DNA of 64,000 nucleotides from Lunularia cruciata (GCA_948567375.1 OX419757.1:28086001-28150000), one strand, 5' to 3'. Shown: positions 24,701 to 36,554, counted from the first letter of the stretch. Translations and numbers: made by a program. The notes: a model not told the origin generated them from the sequence alone.

Positions 24701-27700
24701 CGGAATAAAAGGAAATGATCCCGATTTATTAATATGACCTTGTGTAATGGGGTAGTGGGTAATGTGTAATTTGACTTGGTAGAACCAGTTACATTACCAA
24801 ACTATTCTATGTTATAAAAACATTCTAATTACATCACTATGATAATTTTAAGGTTTCTGTCATCTAAATAGGTATGAACGCGAGATATGGAATTTTCAAA
24901 CTGTGTACCTCTGATTGTTCAGGAAGCGATTTCTAAGGAAATGCTTGAGAGGATGATTGAAATTGAAGCAGTGTACGTTCGTAAAGGTGAATCGTCGTGG
25001 ACAACGTTTGATTGATTTTATAGATTTAATGTGTTCGTCAATTTGTATTTTAGATGGTAGGAAAGAAAGGATTTAGATGCAAAAGGTTTAATTTGATTAA
25101 AGACCGGTTCGGGAAAAGTCGAAAAGATCATTACGCGCTTAAGAATTCTTACTTTGTTAGTCTTTTCTCACTCTTACTATGTGCGGTCATCTTGCTTGCC
25201 ATTCTTGGCTTTTCGTACGTGAACAAATCGAAGATTTCGACAGCCGAACTATGCCACTCGGTTAGGCAGATGACCAGAAGGTGGCGTTAAAATGCGAAAC
25301 GATGCCGACAAGCGGGAGAAACTTCCACTAGTTGAAATCGTATGCAGTGACAAGATCAGCATCGACAATGCAGGCGTTGGCAGTGGACAATGGGGGTATG
25401 TGGATTTACCCGGATAGTGCAGTATTACCAAAACACCAAAAGCTACATTTCAAATCAATTTTCATAGGACTAGTTGAGTGGAAATACGTTGGCTCCAAAG
25501 CCCACCGTATGGACAGAAAGAAAATTTCTTGGACAGCCGTGTTGGCGCCATTACTTTTATTCTTTGCAACTCATGAGTAAGAAAATGGCGGTTAAAGTAG
25601 GACATGAAGACGAAGGTCGAGTTCAGTAGTTTTTATGCTTCTGCCAACATGTGTGGAAAAACTGCTGTCGTGATCAAATTCGTGTAAAGCGTTTGGAATG
25701 AAGCTTCCACTTTCCAGTAAGTGCTACGAGTAGCCCACCATGGATGGACCGTTCAGCAAAGTGGACGATAAGTTACATCCACGTCGCAAGGGATCAAGAC
25801 ACTTGACACTAAATTATATAATGAGAATCTTTTTCTCTTTTTCTTTTTCTGTATTATGAGAAGCAGAGTCAAATACACTTGTAAGGAGGTTGTCAAATTA
25901 TATTCAACCAACTGAAACAGCTCTTTGGTTGGAGCTTTGTTAAGCTGTGATGTGGTGGCTGGCTCCTGCATATATTGACTAGAAGCAGTACTGTAAGAAC
26001 AACGCAAAATATTGTACTCACCATGTGCATTGTAACATGGCAGCCCGAGATGATTTGTCATGAATGCGAAGAGTGAGAGTAGTCGTAGTTTGTGCTGGTG
26101 AAAGCTACAGCTTTTGGCAAACCCATACTACTATGTGAGGTCAGAAATGGTCATGGAGTCCCATCCTGCTAAGAGATTCGATAGGATGGGGCCCAGGATT
26201 GAGAAGTTGACCTTTTGGACAAGCAAAAGTCTCCCCTTCAGTCCAAAATTGACTCCAGAAATGTATGTAGGGTCAAGACTAATATACTTGTCAAGTGGGC
26301 AGAGATAGGTATGGAGAAGGGTACAGTGATGGAACTAGAGGAAAAGGGAGGCTTTGGTCCGCTGCCGAGGCAGCTGAGAGCCTGAAGAACCTGCAGATCA
26401 ATATTGACAGAGCAAGATGTTAGCCCTACACTAACACCGGCAGCACGAGAGAACTGAACAAGTCGTTGATTAGGCATCCTGTCTGACATGATTCCATAAT
26501 CCGAGGTGTGGAAAGCTTCTTGAAGAAACCACATAGAAACGACGACCACCCAGGGAGAGTTTCACTTTTCTTAGTCAACTGGAAATCATAGCAAATTTGG
26601 CAGATTTGGTGTCACCAGCGTTCATCTTGGACTTCATTTATGTTGATGATGAAAATCTGTCAATGGTTTGTACTTGTAAAGGACTAGAGGTGAGGCGAGT
26701 GAAAAGAAAGCTGCTGAGCTCCCTTTCATTCCTCTTATCATCATGAGGGTGACCATCACACCAGTCAAACTATAATCATCCAAGCACTTCAATCATTCCT
26801 GTTAATTTCTCACTTTTCTCTGCTGGCATCGCGCTGCTACCTTCCATCCCATAGTACTATAATACTACCCTCTTTCCTCACTCACCAGGAGTCTTACGTT
26901 CCAAAGCTACATGGAAAAGTAAGTACAACGTAAATATGTTGCCCCCATCCGTATTGGTCCTAATCTGGTACAGAAATACAACCATGAAATTGATTTAGGG
27001 ACTAAGGTAAGGAGAATAAGTGAACTTTTTGTTCGCCCACAATTGTCACAAAAAATCAGTTAGTAAAAAGTCAAAGCACGTTATGAACGTACAGAACTGG
27101 TTACGGAGACCTTGACTCGTGAACGCGAATCTGAGTCGCGTGCAGTGCGGAAGCTAAATCAAAATTTAGTTCAGAATAACATGTTGAACCTATTACGCTA
27201 GTCAGCGAAGTGGCAAGAATCTCTCAGTAGGGCCGATGGCTGAATTGACTCCTCGATGGAACATATTCAGACTCCCACAAGGCTTGAAAGTTTTGAGACT
27301 TGTAGAGAATAAATTAGAAACCTCATTCATCCAAATGGTGATTTGCGGTGGATTGCAATCAATTGCACATTTGCAAGAACAAGAATTATTCATTAAAAAC
27401 ATTCACCTTGTCAGATGGAAGATGTAGAAGTACGGATGAGTACAGGTTGCGACGCATAGGAAAGATAACTTACACATAAACTACATCTCTCTTTGCATAA
27501 GAGACAATACGACTAAGAAACTTGGAGCAATCGATTGTGTAAATTAGTAACATAGTGAATTCTTTATTCATATTAAGGGAATAACATTTTCTCTGATAAA
27601 GAGGGGACACTGGAAGAGAGCACAATTGCCTAGGATGCAGAGTCGAAAGTGATGACTAGCGAGCGTGACACTTCCTGAGTCCATGCTTCACTGAATAAAC

Positions 27701-27888
27701 TCTCAGTGGACATAGATTTAAGCGAATCTTTTGATAGATCTCACAAAGGATAATACAGTGCCGAAAGTTCCTCTCAATAATTGAGGAACTTTAGAATCTT
27801 CAACGTGCTATGCCCATGACGAGAGTACTGTGAATTCAGGAAAGAGCTCATATGCAACGCGGGCATGCCACTTTGCCGGCCTAAGGAC
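21744..27888. other. Gene-poor intergenic DNA
   Basis: Several frames of 70-110 codons occur, but none shows a recognisable domain. Two have slight protein-like character. The 78-codon frame at 25054-25290 (plus) has a genuine ATG and one strong hydrophobic segment, near residues 34-54, after a basic N-terminus. The frame at about 26238-26549 (minus) has an internal AG acceptor-like site. Neither is supported by a start context plus an exon chain, so neither is called. An inverted repeat (TAACTGAAACCCC against GGGTTTCAGTTA, about 21692-21773) brackets the second tail fragment. Confidence 0.45.
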
Positions 27889-27985
27889 AAAGGCGACCGC
27901 GTAGGAAAAATGAAGGATGGGAAAACCCCATCAAGCCGAACAAGGGAGAGACAAAAAAGGTAACATGGGGCTAAACCCCTAAGGT
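27889..27985 (-). repeat. LINE-like 3' tail, about 100 bp
   Basis: On the plus strand it reads AAAGGCGACCGCGTAGG, ATGAAGGATGGGAAAACCCC, ATCAAGCCGAACAAGGGAGA, then GGGGCTAAACCCC. In the element's sense (minus) this is the GGGG-TTTAG-CCCC hairpin, the TTGTCTCTCCC tract, the GATGGGG...CCCATC hairpin and the CTACGCGGTCGCC end. The body of the element is missing beyond about 27985. Confidence 0.88.
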
Positions 27986-29690
27986 GGGATACCGTGATTA
28001 CGTAAGACGTTCAAATCTAATATGCTAGGCTGAACTCAATAACATGTGATGTGGGAAGGCTAACAAAAAGTTTGGGTAGAGAATAACGTAGTTTGACTCA
28101 GGAAATACTCTTGCACAGTTTACTGTAGATATAAGATCCAAGTTTATACTCAAACCATACTCCGAACAATGTTTGTCCACTCAATAGGACCGCAAGTTTA
28201 CCACACGATTCAACCAATTCTGTGGGTGACAAGTCTGTTTTATCTGGAATCCAAAAATCCTGTTTACCTCTTCACCCATATCACTGAAATTGTTTTCAAT
28301 TGTCATATTGGACAATGATTGAACTATTTCCAGTAGCATTTGCAATATATTATGTTTCTTAACACTAATATATGACCCTTAAAGGATAAACTACTTTAAG
28401 TCTCCCTTGTTCACCAGACACGTGCCTTACTTCAGTCCGAACATTTCCACTATTTATGTGGCCACATTGTGCATTTTTCTCAATCGCATGGGCATTGAAA
28501 ACCAAAGCGATCCACTTCCATATTCCAATCCAATTTCCATTATTTGGTTCTTTGTTAGAATTAGGGGCTTACTTAGTCTATCTTATTATGTTGGTTCTTC
28601 CTTGATAAAGTTAGGAGCTCATTCCCCCCAATGTTTTCAATCTTTGATTAAGATCGCATTCGTATCAACTTGCTCTCTTCTCCTTATCTGAACTGAAGTT
28701 TCGACTGTCTGTTGGAGATTTTGTTTTTTAACTCCTACCCGACATGGCTGGTGGATGTGGTCCTTGGTAAATTGGAAGTGTCTTCTTCTCGGCCGTGAAT
28801 TGTATACTCAATTCTAAACTTTTCCTTCATGCCTCTCCTTGACACTTAATTGAGTTTAAAAGTCTACCAATGTATTTCCATACGACAGCAAAATATATGT
28901 TCTCTTCCTGTTGATCCAAGTTTTGTCAATGATTTGCTTTTGGAAATATGCCCCTAGGGAATGTGCGTAAGAAAAAAGCCGCATCGTTGGGGTGAAATTG
29001 TCCAATTTTGGGCAAACACGACGCCGTGCCAAATCGGTTCCGTTGAATCTTCAGGTAAACCGGGGTTTGGTGGTGCGTCAACCTGCATTATTCAGCACGT
29101 GGTTGTGTCTATCAAAACATATCAAATGAGATGTGATGAATTCCAACTTAAGACAGAATATGGTTTATGTACAGATCTTACAGAACGAGATTAATAGTTT
29201 TCTGGACGTTCTGCCTCGTTTCCCTTTCGAGGAAACGACAAGCTATATTCTAGAAAACCCTTGAACTTGACATTGGTAGTGCCGGAAGATGACAGGCTGG
29301 TAGGTTCACAATTATCATTTCGGAGAATTCATATCCATAAACCATGTGAAAATACAGTAGAAAGATGAAGTATGGGCATTAGTGAAGACAGCTTTGTTAC
29401 ATTTACTCCAAGACTGGAGATTCTTGGTATTCTTTGTATGATTGTCAAAGGCCGCATGAAACATGACCGTTCAACGTAAATAAGCTGTAGATTTGTAGAT
29501 TCGTAAGATGTCGCCTTTGTGGACAAGAGTACTTCTCATTCTGTACATGACCATGGAGACGAGCCGAACTGATCAGTCCCCAATCGGACAGAAAGCACGC
29601 AACTATAAAATTTGGAATGGAAGTCTGCGACGTAATTCGACACAGTTCAAATAACTCTTCTCTCCTGCATGTGAGCCGTACGCTATTCCG
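27986..29690. other. Intergenic DNA, no gene seen
   Basis: No domain recognised. The 94-codon frame at 28407-28691 (plus) is hydrophobic but has no other support. A small hairpin (TCGTTTCC against GGAAACGA) lies near 29215-29237. Confidence 0.45.
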
Positions 29691-29691
29691 G

Positions 29692-29747
29692 GATAGCTTT
29701 ACCAGACCATATTGGGAAAGATAGCTTTACCAGACCATATTGGGAAA
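29692..29747. repeat. 28-bp exact tandem duplication beside the LINE-like 3' end
   Basis: GATAGCTTTACCAGACCATA plus TTGGGAAA is repeated exactly at 29692-29719 and 29720-29747. It stops four bases before the 3' terminus of the minus-strand LINE-like copy, so it could be connected with that insertion, for example as a target-site product or slippage at the junction. Confidence 0.92.
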
Positions 29748-29750
29748 AAA

Positions 29751-31640
29751 TGCAACCGCATAGAAAACATGAAGGAAGGGAAGACCCCATCAAGCCAGAC
29801 ACGCGTGAGACAAAATAGGTAAAATCGGGCTAAGCCCGGTAGACTCTATATGAGAAATTTACCCTATTGCACCTAAAATATTTGAACTATGCAAATCATA
29901 CTGTTTGCATAGCTGAGTTATAACTGAATTGGAGCATTCAAAGAAGTATCACCTAGGGTGATAGCTTTCCAATGGATTGCACCAACCACTACCCTTTATA
30001 GAACAACGGACACAAACAATCTAAAATATGCTATAAAATATGATAGTGAGAGTGGTACCCCTAGCATCTAATATGATAAGTTCTTGTGCAATCTTTGACA
30101 AATGTGTCAAACGCCGTGTCCATCAGTCCATATAACTCCAAGGCTATAGGAACAAAGAGGTGACCTTGCGACCTACTGCTACACTCGCCGCCCATCCAAG
30201 GGGATGGGTAATCACTCCCTCCAAAACTATATCTCGTGTAGGGTATATAACCACGACATCTACTACTATCATCTCATCATCTCGGACCAAGTATATGTCT
30301 GCAAAGCATACAAATGCTCCTTCCAAGCCAAGTATACACTCTCTAGTGCCATAACAAACATTATGTCCCTAACAACATCATGGGTAGCTATCCTCTGTCC
30401 TCCAAATGGACATCGTGTCATATGGACCGCTACTGCATCTAGTGTAGAACCACACTCACAATTGAGTAATGAAGATGCACATGGGTGAACCAAACCTAGG
30501 CAAAACCTCATCGCTATAGAGAAAGTAGTTGGTGCGAGTCGGAATGCCCTAATGCACGGTAGAGCTAGGATCCAAGAACCCTACACCCTTGTCGGAGCAA
30601 GAGCAAAGACGTGCTCTAGTAGCTTGAGGAATGGAAGAGTAAACTAAGAGAGAATGTAGTGTATGCTCATAATGTCACTCCATCAAGGAAGACTATAAAC
30701 CTGTAGTCCAATCTAAAGATAGTGAAGCAAAAGATGGAAAGTCCTCTCGTGCATGTCAGGATAGACTATCTCTCGTATGTTGCAATAACATTTGGAGAGA
30801 AAAGGATACCTACTCCACCTCTATCACCTAAGTCTTCAAAACCGGCCTATCAACAACCACAAAATGAGAGGAAACTAGGGATGCAGAGAGAGCACAACTA
30901 CCCAAAAATGTTATAGGTGTCATCTCCTCCATAGATAGCAAGCCAACCACTCCACACAAGATTGGCAGAGCCATTTCTTTAAGTGCTAAATCCCTATCAG
31001 ACACTCAAATGTCCTTGGTCCATTATTATCACCAAAGACTCCCATAATCCTCCTATCAAAGGCTCTCAGATGTGATAAGAAGGACAAGGGAGGGAAGGGG
31101 GCGGGAACTATGCGGAGGAGGTAAGTTGTCCGACGAGCAAATACTAGAGGAGAGTATACCAAATGACACCTACGGATCTCTTGGTAATAGAAGGTCATCC
31201 ACATGGAGAACACTCTATGCAAGGGCAACATCTACAAAGCGTGTGACAAAATCCTCAAATCCTACTAGCACTCCAAGAACATGTAATTCATATGTAGACG
31301 TGATACATCCCTCTAGAAGCTCAAGGTGGGCAAGGATACCTAAAGGGGACCATGCACTACACTTTGACACCTTGACTATCAAGCCTACTAGATGTAACTT
31401 GGTAGTCAAGTGGTCAAAGGCCTGCCTAATCTGATCTATAAGGCCCATGATGTATGTATCATTTGTCAATGAGGGAAACACACAACCTGGCATGGCCAAA
31501 ATAGTAGATAGGAGAGCTCTAAAGTGAACCATGGCAAATACACTTCAAAGTATCTCCCTGATGTGTACCAACAGTTGACTCCCAAACGATGACTCTCTCC
31601 GGTGAACAACCGTGTTGGTAGTAAAGGGAATCAAGAGAGA
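29751..31640 (-). mobile_element. LINE-like non-LTR retroelement, left copy (5'-truncated, dead)
   Basis: Read on the minus strand, it gives in order: a GTHQGDTL motif near 31545-31590 (RT QGDP region), FPSLTNDTYIMG near 31440-31480 (where Y/A-D-D is expected, here T-N-D), KVSKCSAWSPLGI, VLGVLVG, RTTYLLRIVPAP and FDRRIMGVFG. A zinc knuckle CECGSTLDAVAVHMTRC follows near 30420-30470, then a VDVVVIYPTRDIVLEGV stretch near 30250-30300 that could be a nuclease-like domain. The 3' untranslated end carries the two hairpins and the conserved tail. Domain order fits non-LTR elements with a C-terminal zinc knuckle and restriction-like endonuclease; that class is an inference. Stops and frameshifts abound. 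Similarity to the right copy ends near 31640, so its 5' part is lost. Confidence 0.85.
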
Positions 31641-32122
31641 GAAAAAAAAACCACACAAAAAGAATAAAATTTGCCAAGGATCTACTTCCGTATTTGGCAC
31701 TTTGACTCGGTCTACTGCAAAGTTGTAAAATGCCTTTATCCATGGCCAAATGCCACATGGTCCTGCAAGAACTCCCTCCATGCCGGTTATTACAAATCGC
31801 TGTCTTGTCCTACCACGTGCTGTTGGGATCAGTTATCATATTTCTGTATTGTATTTTTTGCTACTCCTGTTGGGCCTAACAACTTAGAGAATCTAAATTG
31901 TCCAGGTTAAATTAGATTGGTAGTATTAAGCTTTATGTTATAAGTTAGTTTACCATAAAACCGAGTTCGTTTGATTTTTATCCTTTGGCCATGGTCATCG
32001 GTGTTTCTAGAGACTGAATATTTTTCTCGTTTTTACGTAATTTTACAAAATTTGCAACAGCGATCTAGCACGAAGTTCATGTATACTGAACTGTTGGACC
32101 TATTTAATGGACAAAAGCACAA

Positions 32123-32158
32123 AGAGCTGCCTCAAAATAGAGGCAGCTCTATTTTGAG
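32123..32158. repeat. Two overlapping, mutually exclusive hairpins
   Basis: AGAGCTGCCTC (32123-32133) pairs perfectly with GAGGCAGCTCT (32140-32150), and CTCAAAATAGAG (32131-32142) pairs perfectly with CTCTATTTTGAG (32147-32158). The two stems share bases, so only one can form at a time. Confidence 0.9.
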
Positions 32159-32503
32159 ATCTCTAGGTGGTTCGCAACCAAAGTACTATGTTATTAAGAA
32201 GGAATTATTTGTAAATCGTCAATACCACATAGAATGATGTGTCGAAATCTATGCTCTTTTTTATCAAGATTCTACATGATCTATATACGTCGGAATTTTA
32301 GAAATCTAAAAAATAAAAGAATATCCATTATATAATTTATTTATCATTATTCTAATAATTTAATAATTAATTAATTTTTATAATTGCAGAGTTTTCTTTT
32401 TTCAGAAATATTTCTAAATAGATTGATCAACAGAATATTTCTAAAAATATCGATCAATAAAAAATAAAAAATAAAACGATATTAATCTGTGTCGAAAATA
32501 TAA

Positions 32504-32616
32504 TCTATATTCACTAAGTCCATTTTACTTAGTTTCAGCCGTAAACGCATTTGCAAAAAAAAAATCTAGATTCACTTAGTCCATTTTACCTAGTTTCAAT
32601 CGTAAACGCATTTGAT
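32504..32616. repeat. 61-bp tandem duplication
   Basis: Two copies starting at 32504 and 32565, each with TCACT-AGTCCATTTTAC, TAGTTTCA, then CGTAAACGCATTTG. A run of A separates them. They differ at a few bases. Confidence 0.88.
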
Positions 32617-33399
32617 TTTGCAGTTACCCTGTTGAAAGTCCTCGATCAAATGGACTTCTCTGATAGAGATAGAAGGCCGTAGATCCCAGTAGCAGATGAG
32701 ACTGTGCCAGGTCTTTTGTAATCTGTATAAGCATCCCCGTAACAGGAAAAGACGGGAGAAATGATATATACTGACTCTCCCCCGAACTAAATGATTCCCT
32801 TTGTATTTGGAATCAAAATACAGACTAACTTTGTTCGGGAAAAGATGCTGAAGACTTCCAAGATGTAAAATATAAAAGAGAATTGAGACTGCAGGACCTA
32901 ACATACATATATAGAAACTGAAAGCACACGTCTACAACAATACCGATTATGGCCTTTTACGGACCTCCAAAGACTATAATTTTATGTGACTGTTGTAATG
33001 GTAATGTAATTTACTGCAATCGCGACCTATTTTCAAGCGCAAAGGCAAAGACATGATGCATTTCAAGTATAGAAAGATTTATTAATTTCTGTCTACTACA
33101 AACAATTTCATAAACTCTCACGTCATATGCCCCTTGATTCACATTTCGCTTTTTCGTTGAATGCTTCAAAATCACCGGCTCCTTGCAGTGCAAGTATATT
33201 GAGAATCAAGGGAAATATGGAGAGGAGCACCATGTGTTACTATAGTGTGTTACTATCGTTATTCTTGTGCTAGCCATGGTTATAGTTCCCCAAGTAAGGT
33301 TGTCTTGAGTGGCTCGAGATACATGATGCTCGGTATGTTATTGACACTTTACCTTGCAAGGGGTAAAGATCCATGATGGAAGGATGCACAAGGATTATG

Positions 33400-36300
33400 A
33401 TTGGACGATACTCATGTGAGACAAACGACCATATTGACAATTGTGACACTCAAGATTATGCATGTTTCCTCTATCCTTTTGTTGACTGTCCCAAGGATAC
33501 CGAGTGAATCATGGGAGTGGTTAGCATATCAGGCTAGTTCTATTTTGGGATTATTTGAGACTAGTTTTCCATGTCCACGACTATTCCATAGGCTACACCG
33601 CACACTCTATGATGAAGCTAGACATGCTTTTCACCTACTACTTGATCATTTAGTACGTGATCCCTAGCATGGTTTTTATTCCTCTTACTCCCTTATGATA
33701 CCTTCGTTATGCTAGAGGGAGACGTGCGGGGCATAGAGAAGTGGTTGCTAGATTTCATCAATTTTGAGCGGGAGATTGGGCTCCCTACATGAGGAGTCAG
33801 GTAGGCTACACATTTTAGGAGACAGATTCTGCCTTAGGATACCACCAAGTCCATTCAATTACAACGGTGTAGGACATTGAATCAAGCAAGAGAGTTTAAT
33901 AGAGCAGCATGAGTGCTACATCCTTTGTCTTTGGCTAGTCTCTTTGATGAGACTATCTCTTCCCTATGCTCACTACATCCTATGGTAGGAGAGGGAGTAC
34001 CATTAGAGGTCTTAGATTATTAGCTTGAGTAGCTTTTATATCTTGATAGATCACTTTTTGCACAAACATTATGCACTACCTCTTGCTTCACCTCAAGAGG
34101 CTTGTTATGGATGGTATATGAGTATCTTAGAGATTGCTTTCAAGCATATGATCCTTCTAGTGGATTTATTAAGTTGTTTCAAGTGGCTAAGCTATAGCAA
34201 CGGGAGATATTATACATCATTTAGTCAAGTGTTAGGGGTTAGTTGACTTCTTGTAATGGAGAAGAGCACGTGGGCATTAGATCAATTGCTATTGGAGAGA
34301 TTTTTTTGTGCTTGGTTAGCCGCATCATTGTCCTTCAATATTGATCTCACTTTTGAGAGAACCTCAATCCATGTTAATTTGGAGTAGCTACACCTGGAGG
34401 TTGCAAGGTTGTGTCCCTAAGCATCAAGGTATTCCTAGATATCCATCTAGAGTGGGTTGTCGTGTAGTTGTATGTCGAGAATGCTTTTAATAACATCTCT
34501 TGGTCATCCATCTTTAGAGAGCTTAAAGAGGCTAGTGGATCCTTGACGAGTCTCATTTCCTTTGTGCAGTTGTTCTATGGCTCTCCTACTTCCTTTTACT
34601 ACCAGCATAGGTGGTCATAGGAGGAAGTCACTGTCTTGGAGTCAGGTCAACTGTTGATCGACCATAGGAAGATCCTTTAAGGGGACCTTTGTTTACCATA
34701 GCTCACTTTAGAGCGCTCTTATCTACTACTTTGGCTATGCTTGGTTGTGTATTTCACTCTTTAGCAGATTATACACACACTATGTGCCCCGGAGGTCAGA
34801 TTACTTAAGTCTTTGATCACTTGATTACCAAGCTACATCTTGTAGGCTTGAGAGTCAAGGTGTCAAAGTGTGGAACATGGTCCACTTCAAGTATCCCTTC
34901 CCATCTTGAGCTTCTAGAGGAGTGTGTCAGATCAACAAATGGATGACATATTCTTGGAGTGCCAATATGATCTAAAGATTTTGTAACATGCTTTTTAGAT
35001 GCTACACTTGCATAAGATATTGTCCATGTGGATGACCTTCCTCTACTAGGAGATACGCATGTGGATTTTGGTATACTCTCCTCTAGTATTGCTTGTCAAC
35101 CAACTTACCTTCTGTGCATGATCGCCCCTTCCTTGACTTTCTTATTTGAGAGCTTTTGATAAGAGGATCATGGGAGTCTTTGGTGACATTAGTGGACCAA
35201 GGACATTTGAGTGTCTGACAAGGGATTTAGCACGTAAAAAAATGGCTTTGCCAATCTTGTGTGGAGTGGTTGGCTTGCTATCTATGGAGGAGACAACACC
35301 TATAATATTTTTGGGTAGTTGTGCTCTCTTGGCACCCCTACTTTCCTCCCATTTTGTGGGTGCTAATAGGCTAGTTTTGGAGACTTATGTGACCAAGGTG
35401 GAGGACTGATCCTTTTCTCTCTAGGTGTTATTATGGCAGACAAGAGATGGTCTATCTACAGGGGCATGTGAGGATCGTCCATCCTTTGCTTCATTACTGT
35501 CAGATTGGACTAGACGTTTGCAATCTTCCTTGATGGAGCAACAATGCTACATTCTCTCTTAGTTGACTTGTCCATTCCTCAAGCCAATAGGGCATATATT
35601 TGCTCTCGCTTTGGCAACAGTGTAGGCTTTTGGATTGTAGCTTGATCCTGTATTAGGGCATTCTGACTTGCACCAACCACTTTCTCTACAACGATGAGGT
35701 TTTGCCTAGGTTTGGTCCACCCGTTTGCATCTTTGTTACTCACTTGTGAGTGTGGTTCTACACTAGATATAGTAATGGTCCATATGACACGGTGTCCTTA
35801 CAAAGGATAGAGGATAGATACCCATGATGTCATTAGAGATATAGTGTTTGCTAGGGCACAAGAGAGCGGATACCTTGCTTGGAGGGAGCATTCATATTCT
35901 TTGCAGATGACATGTGTCAGAGCAGACTTATACTTGGTTTGAGATGATCAAGCGATAGTAGTGGATGTAGTGGCTATGGACACTATGCAGAATACAGTTT
36001 TGGAGGGAGTGATTACCCATTCCACTAGATGGGCGGCAAGTGCAACAACAAGTCGCAAGGTCTCCAAGTATAGGGGCATGCAGCGAGGTCACCTCTTTGT
36101 TCCTCTAGCCTTGGAATTATATGGAGCGATGGACATGGCACTAGACACATTTGATGGGAGTGCACAAGAGCTTATCATATTAGACATCACCACTCTCACT
36201 CTCATACTTTAAAGCATACTTTAAACAACATGTATCCATTGCTCTACAAAGAGCAATGTGTGGTACAATCCATAAGAGAGCAATCACTCTAGGTGATGCT

Positions 36301-36470
36301 TCTTCAAATGTTCCAATAGTTTGTAGACCGGATGACCCGCATAGCCTGGGATATCTTAGATTTCTCATATTGAAACTATTGGGGTCTAGCCCCATTTTAT
36401 CTCTTTTGTCTCTCCCTTGTATGGCTTGATGAGGTCTTCCCATCCTTCTTGTGTTCTATGAGGTCTGCTT
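33400..36470 (+). mobile_element. LINE-like non-LTR retroelement, right copy (dead)
   Basis: The plus-strand reading recovers a longer version of the left copy. An upstream coding stretch includes DEARHAFHLLLDHLVRDP near 33610-33665. RT blocks follow: ENAFNNISWSSIFRELKEA near 34470-34530, SFVQLFYGSPTSFYYQHRWS near 34555-34615, SLADYTHT near 34755-34780 (degenerate ADD box), then VKVSKC and LGVP. FDKRIMGVFG lies near 35152-35180 and the zinc knuckle CECGSTLDIVMVHMTRC near 35745-35795. REL-like remnants and a GHLFVPLALELYGAMD stretch at 36090-36140 precede the 3' end at 36380-36470. Its 34590-36470 part is an inverted relative of 31640-29751, roughly 75-80 percent identical by eye. It has frequent stops. 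The left limit is approximate. Confidence 0.83.
36380..36470 (+). other. Structured 3' end of the right LINE-like copy
   Basis: GGGGTCTAGCCCC (36381-36393) can form a short stem. The TTTTGTCTCTCCCTTGTATG tract follows, then GATGAGGTCTTCCCATC, which is the second potential stem with one changed base, and CTATGAGGTCTGC at the end. The same order of parts is seen at 29751-29840 (minus) and 27889-27985 (minus). Confidence 0.75.
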
Positions 36471-36505
36471 TTTACTATTGAATTTCCGGGAAGAGAACAT
36501 GATGC

Positions 36506-36554
36506 CGGCTTGATGGTCTTCCCATCCTTCGTGTTTGCTACGCGGTTGCCTTTT
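36506..36554 (+). repeat. LINE-like 3' tail just downstream of the right copy
   Basis: CCGGCTTGATGGTCTTCCCA, TCCTTCGTGTTTGCTACGCG and GTTGCC repeat the family terminus only about 35 bases after the end of the right copy. It is a separate tail-only copy, or the right copy landed next to an existing tail. Confidence 0.85.

Larger units (their letters stand above)
31641..33399. other. Spacer between the two LINE-like copies
   Basis: About 1.75 kb with no recognised gene, very AT-rich at 32280-32480. It contains an unusual pair of overlapping hairpins (32123-32158) and a 61-bp tandem duplication (32504-32616). The right end may still include 5' sequence of the right LINE-like copy, but I could not align it because the left copy lacks that part. 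Confidence 0.5.

Noticed and set aside
25054-25290. 78-codon frame with a hydrophobic segment
   Set aside because: A real ATG and a plausible membrane helix, but no homologue recognised, no promoter or exon context, and AT-rich codons favour hydrophobic chance runs.
29751-36470. DNA transposon with very long terminal inverted repeats
   Set aside because: The arms encode RT-like motifs reading outward and share their terminal block with single-ended tail copies; this fits two head-to-head LINE-like copies better. No matching target duplication was seen at the outer ends.
27889-36554. Outer transposon bounded by the tails at 27889 and 36554
   Set aside because: The orientation would fit inverted ends, but no target duplication or internal transposase was found and similar tails occur singly elsewhere.
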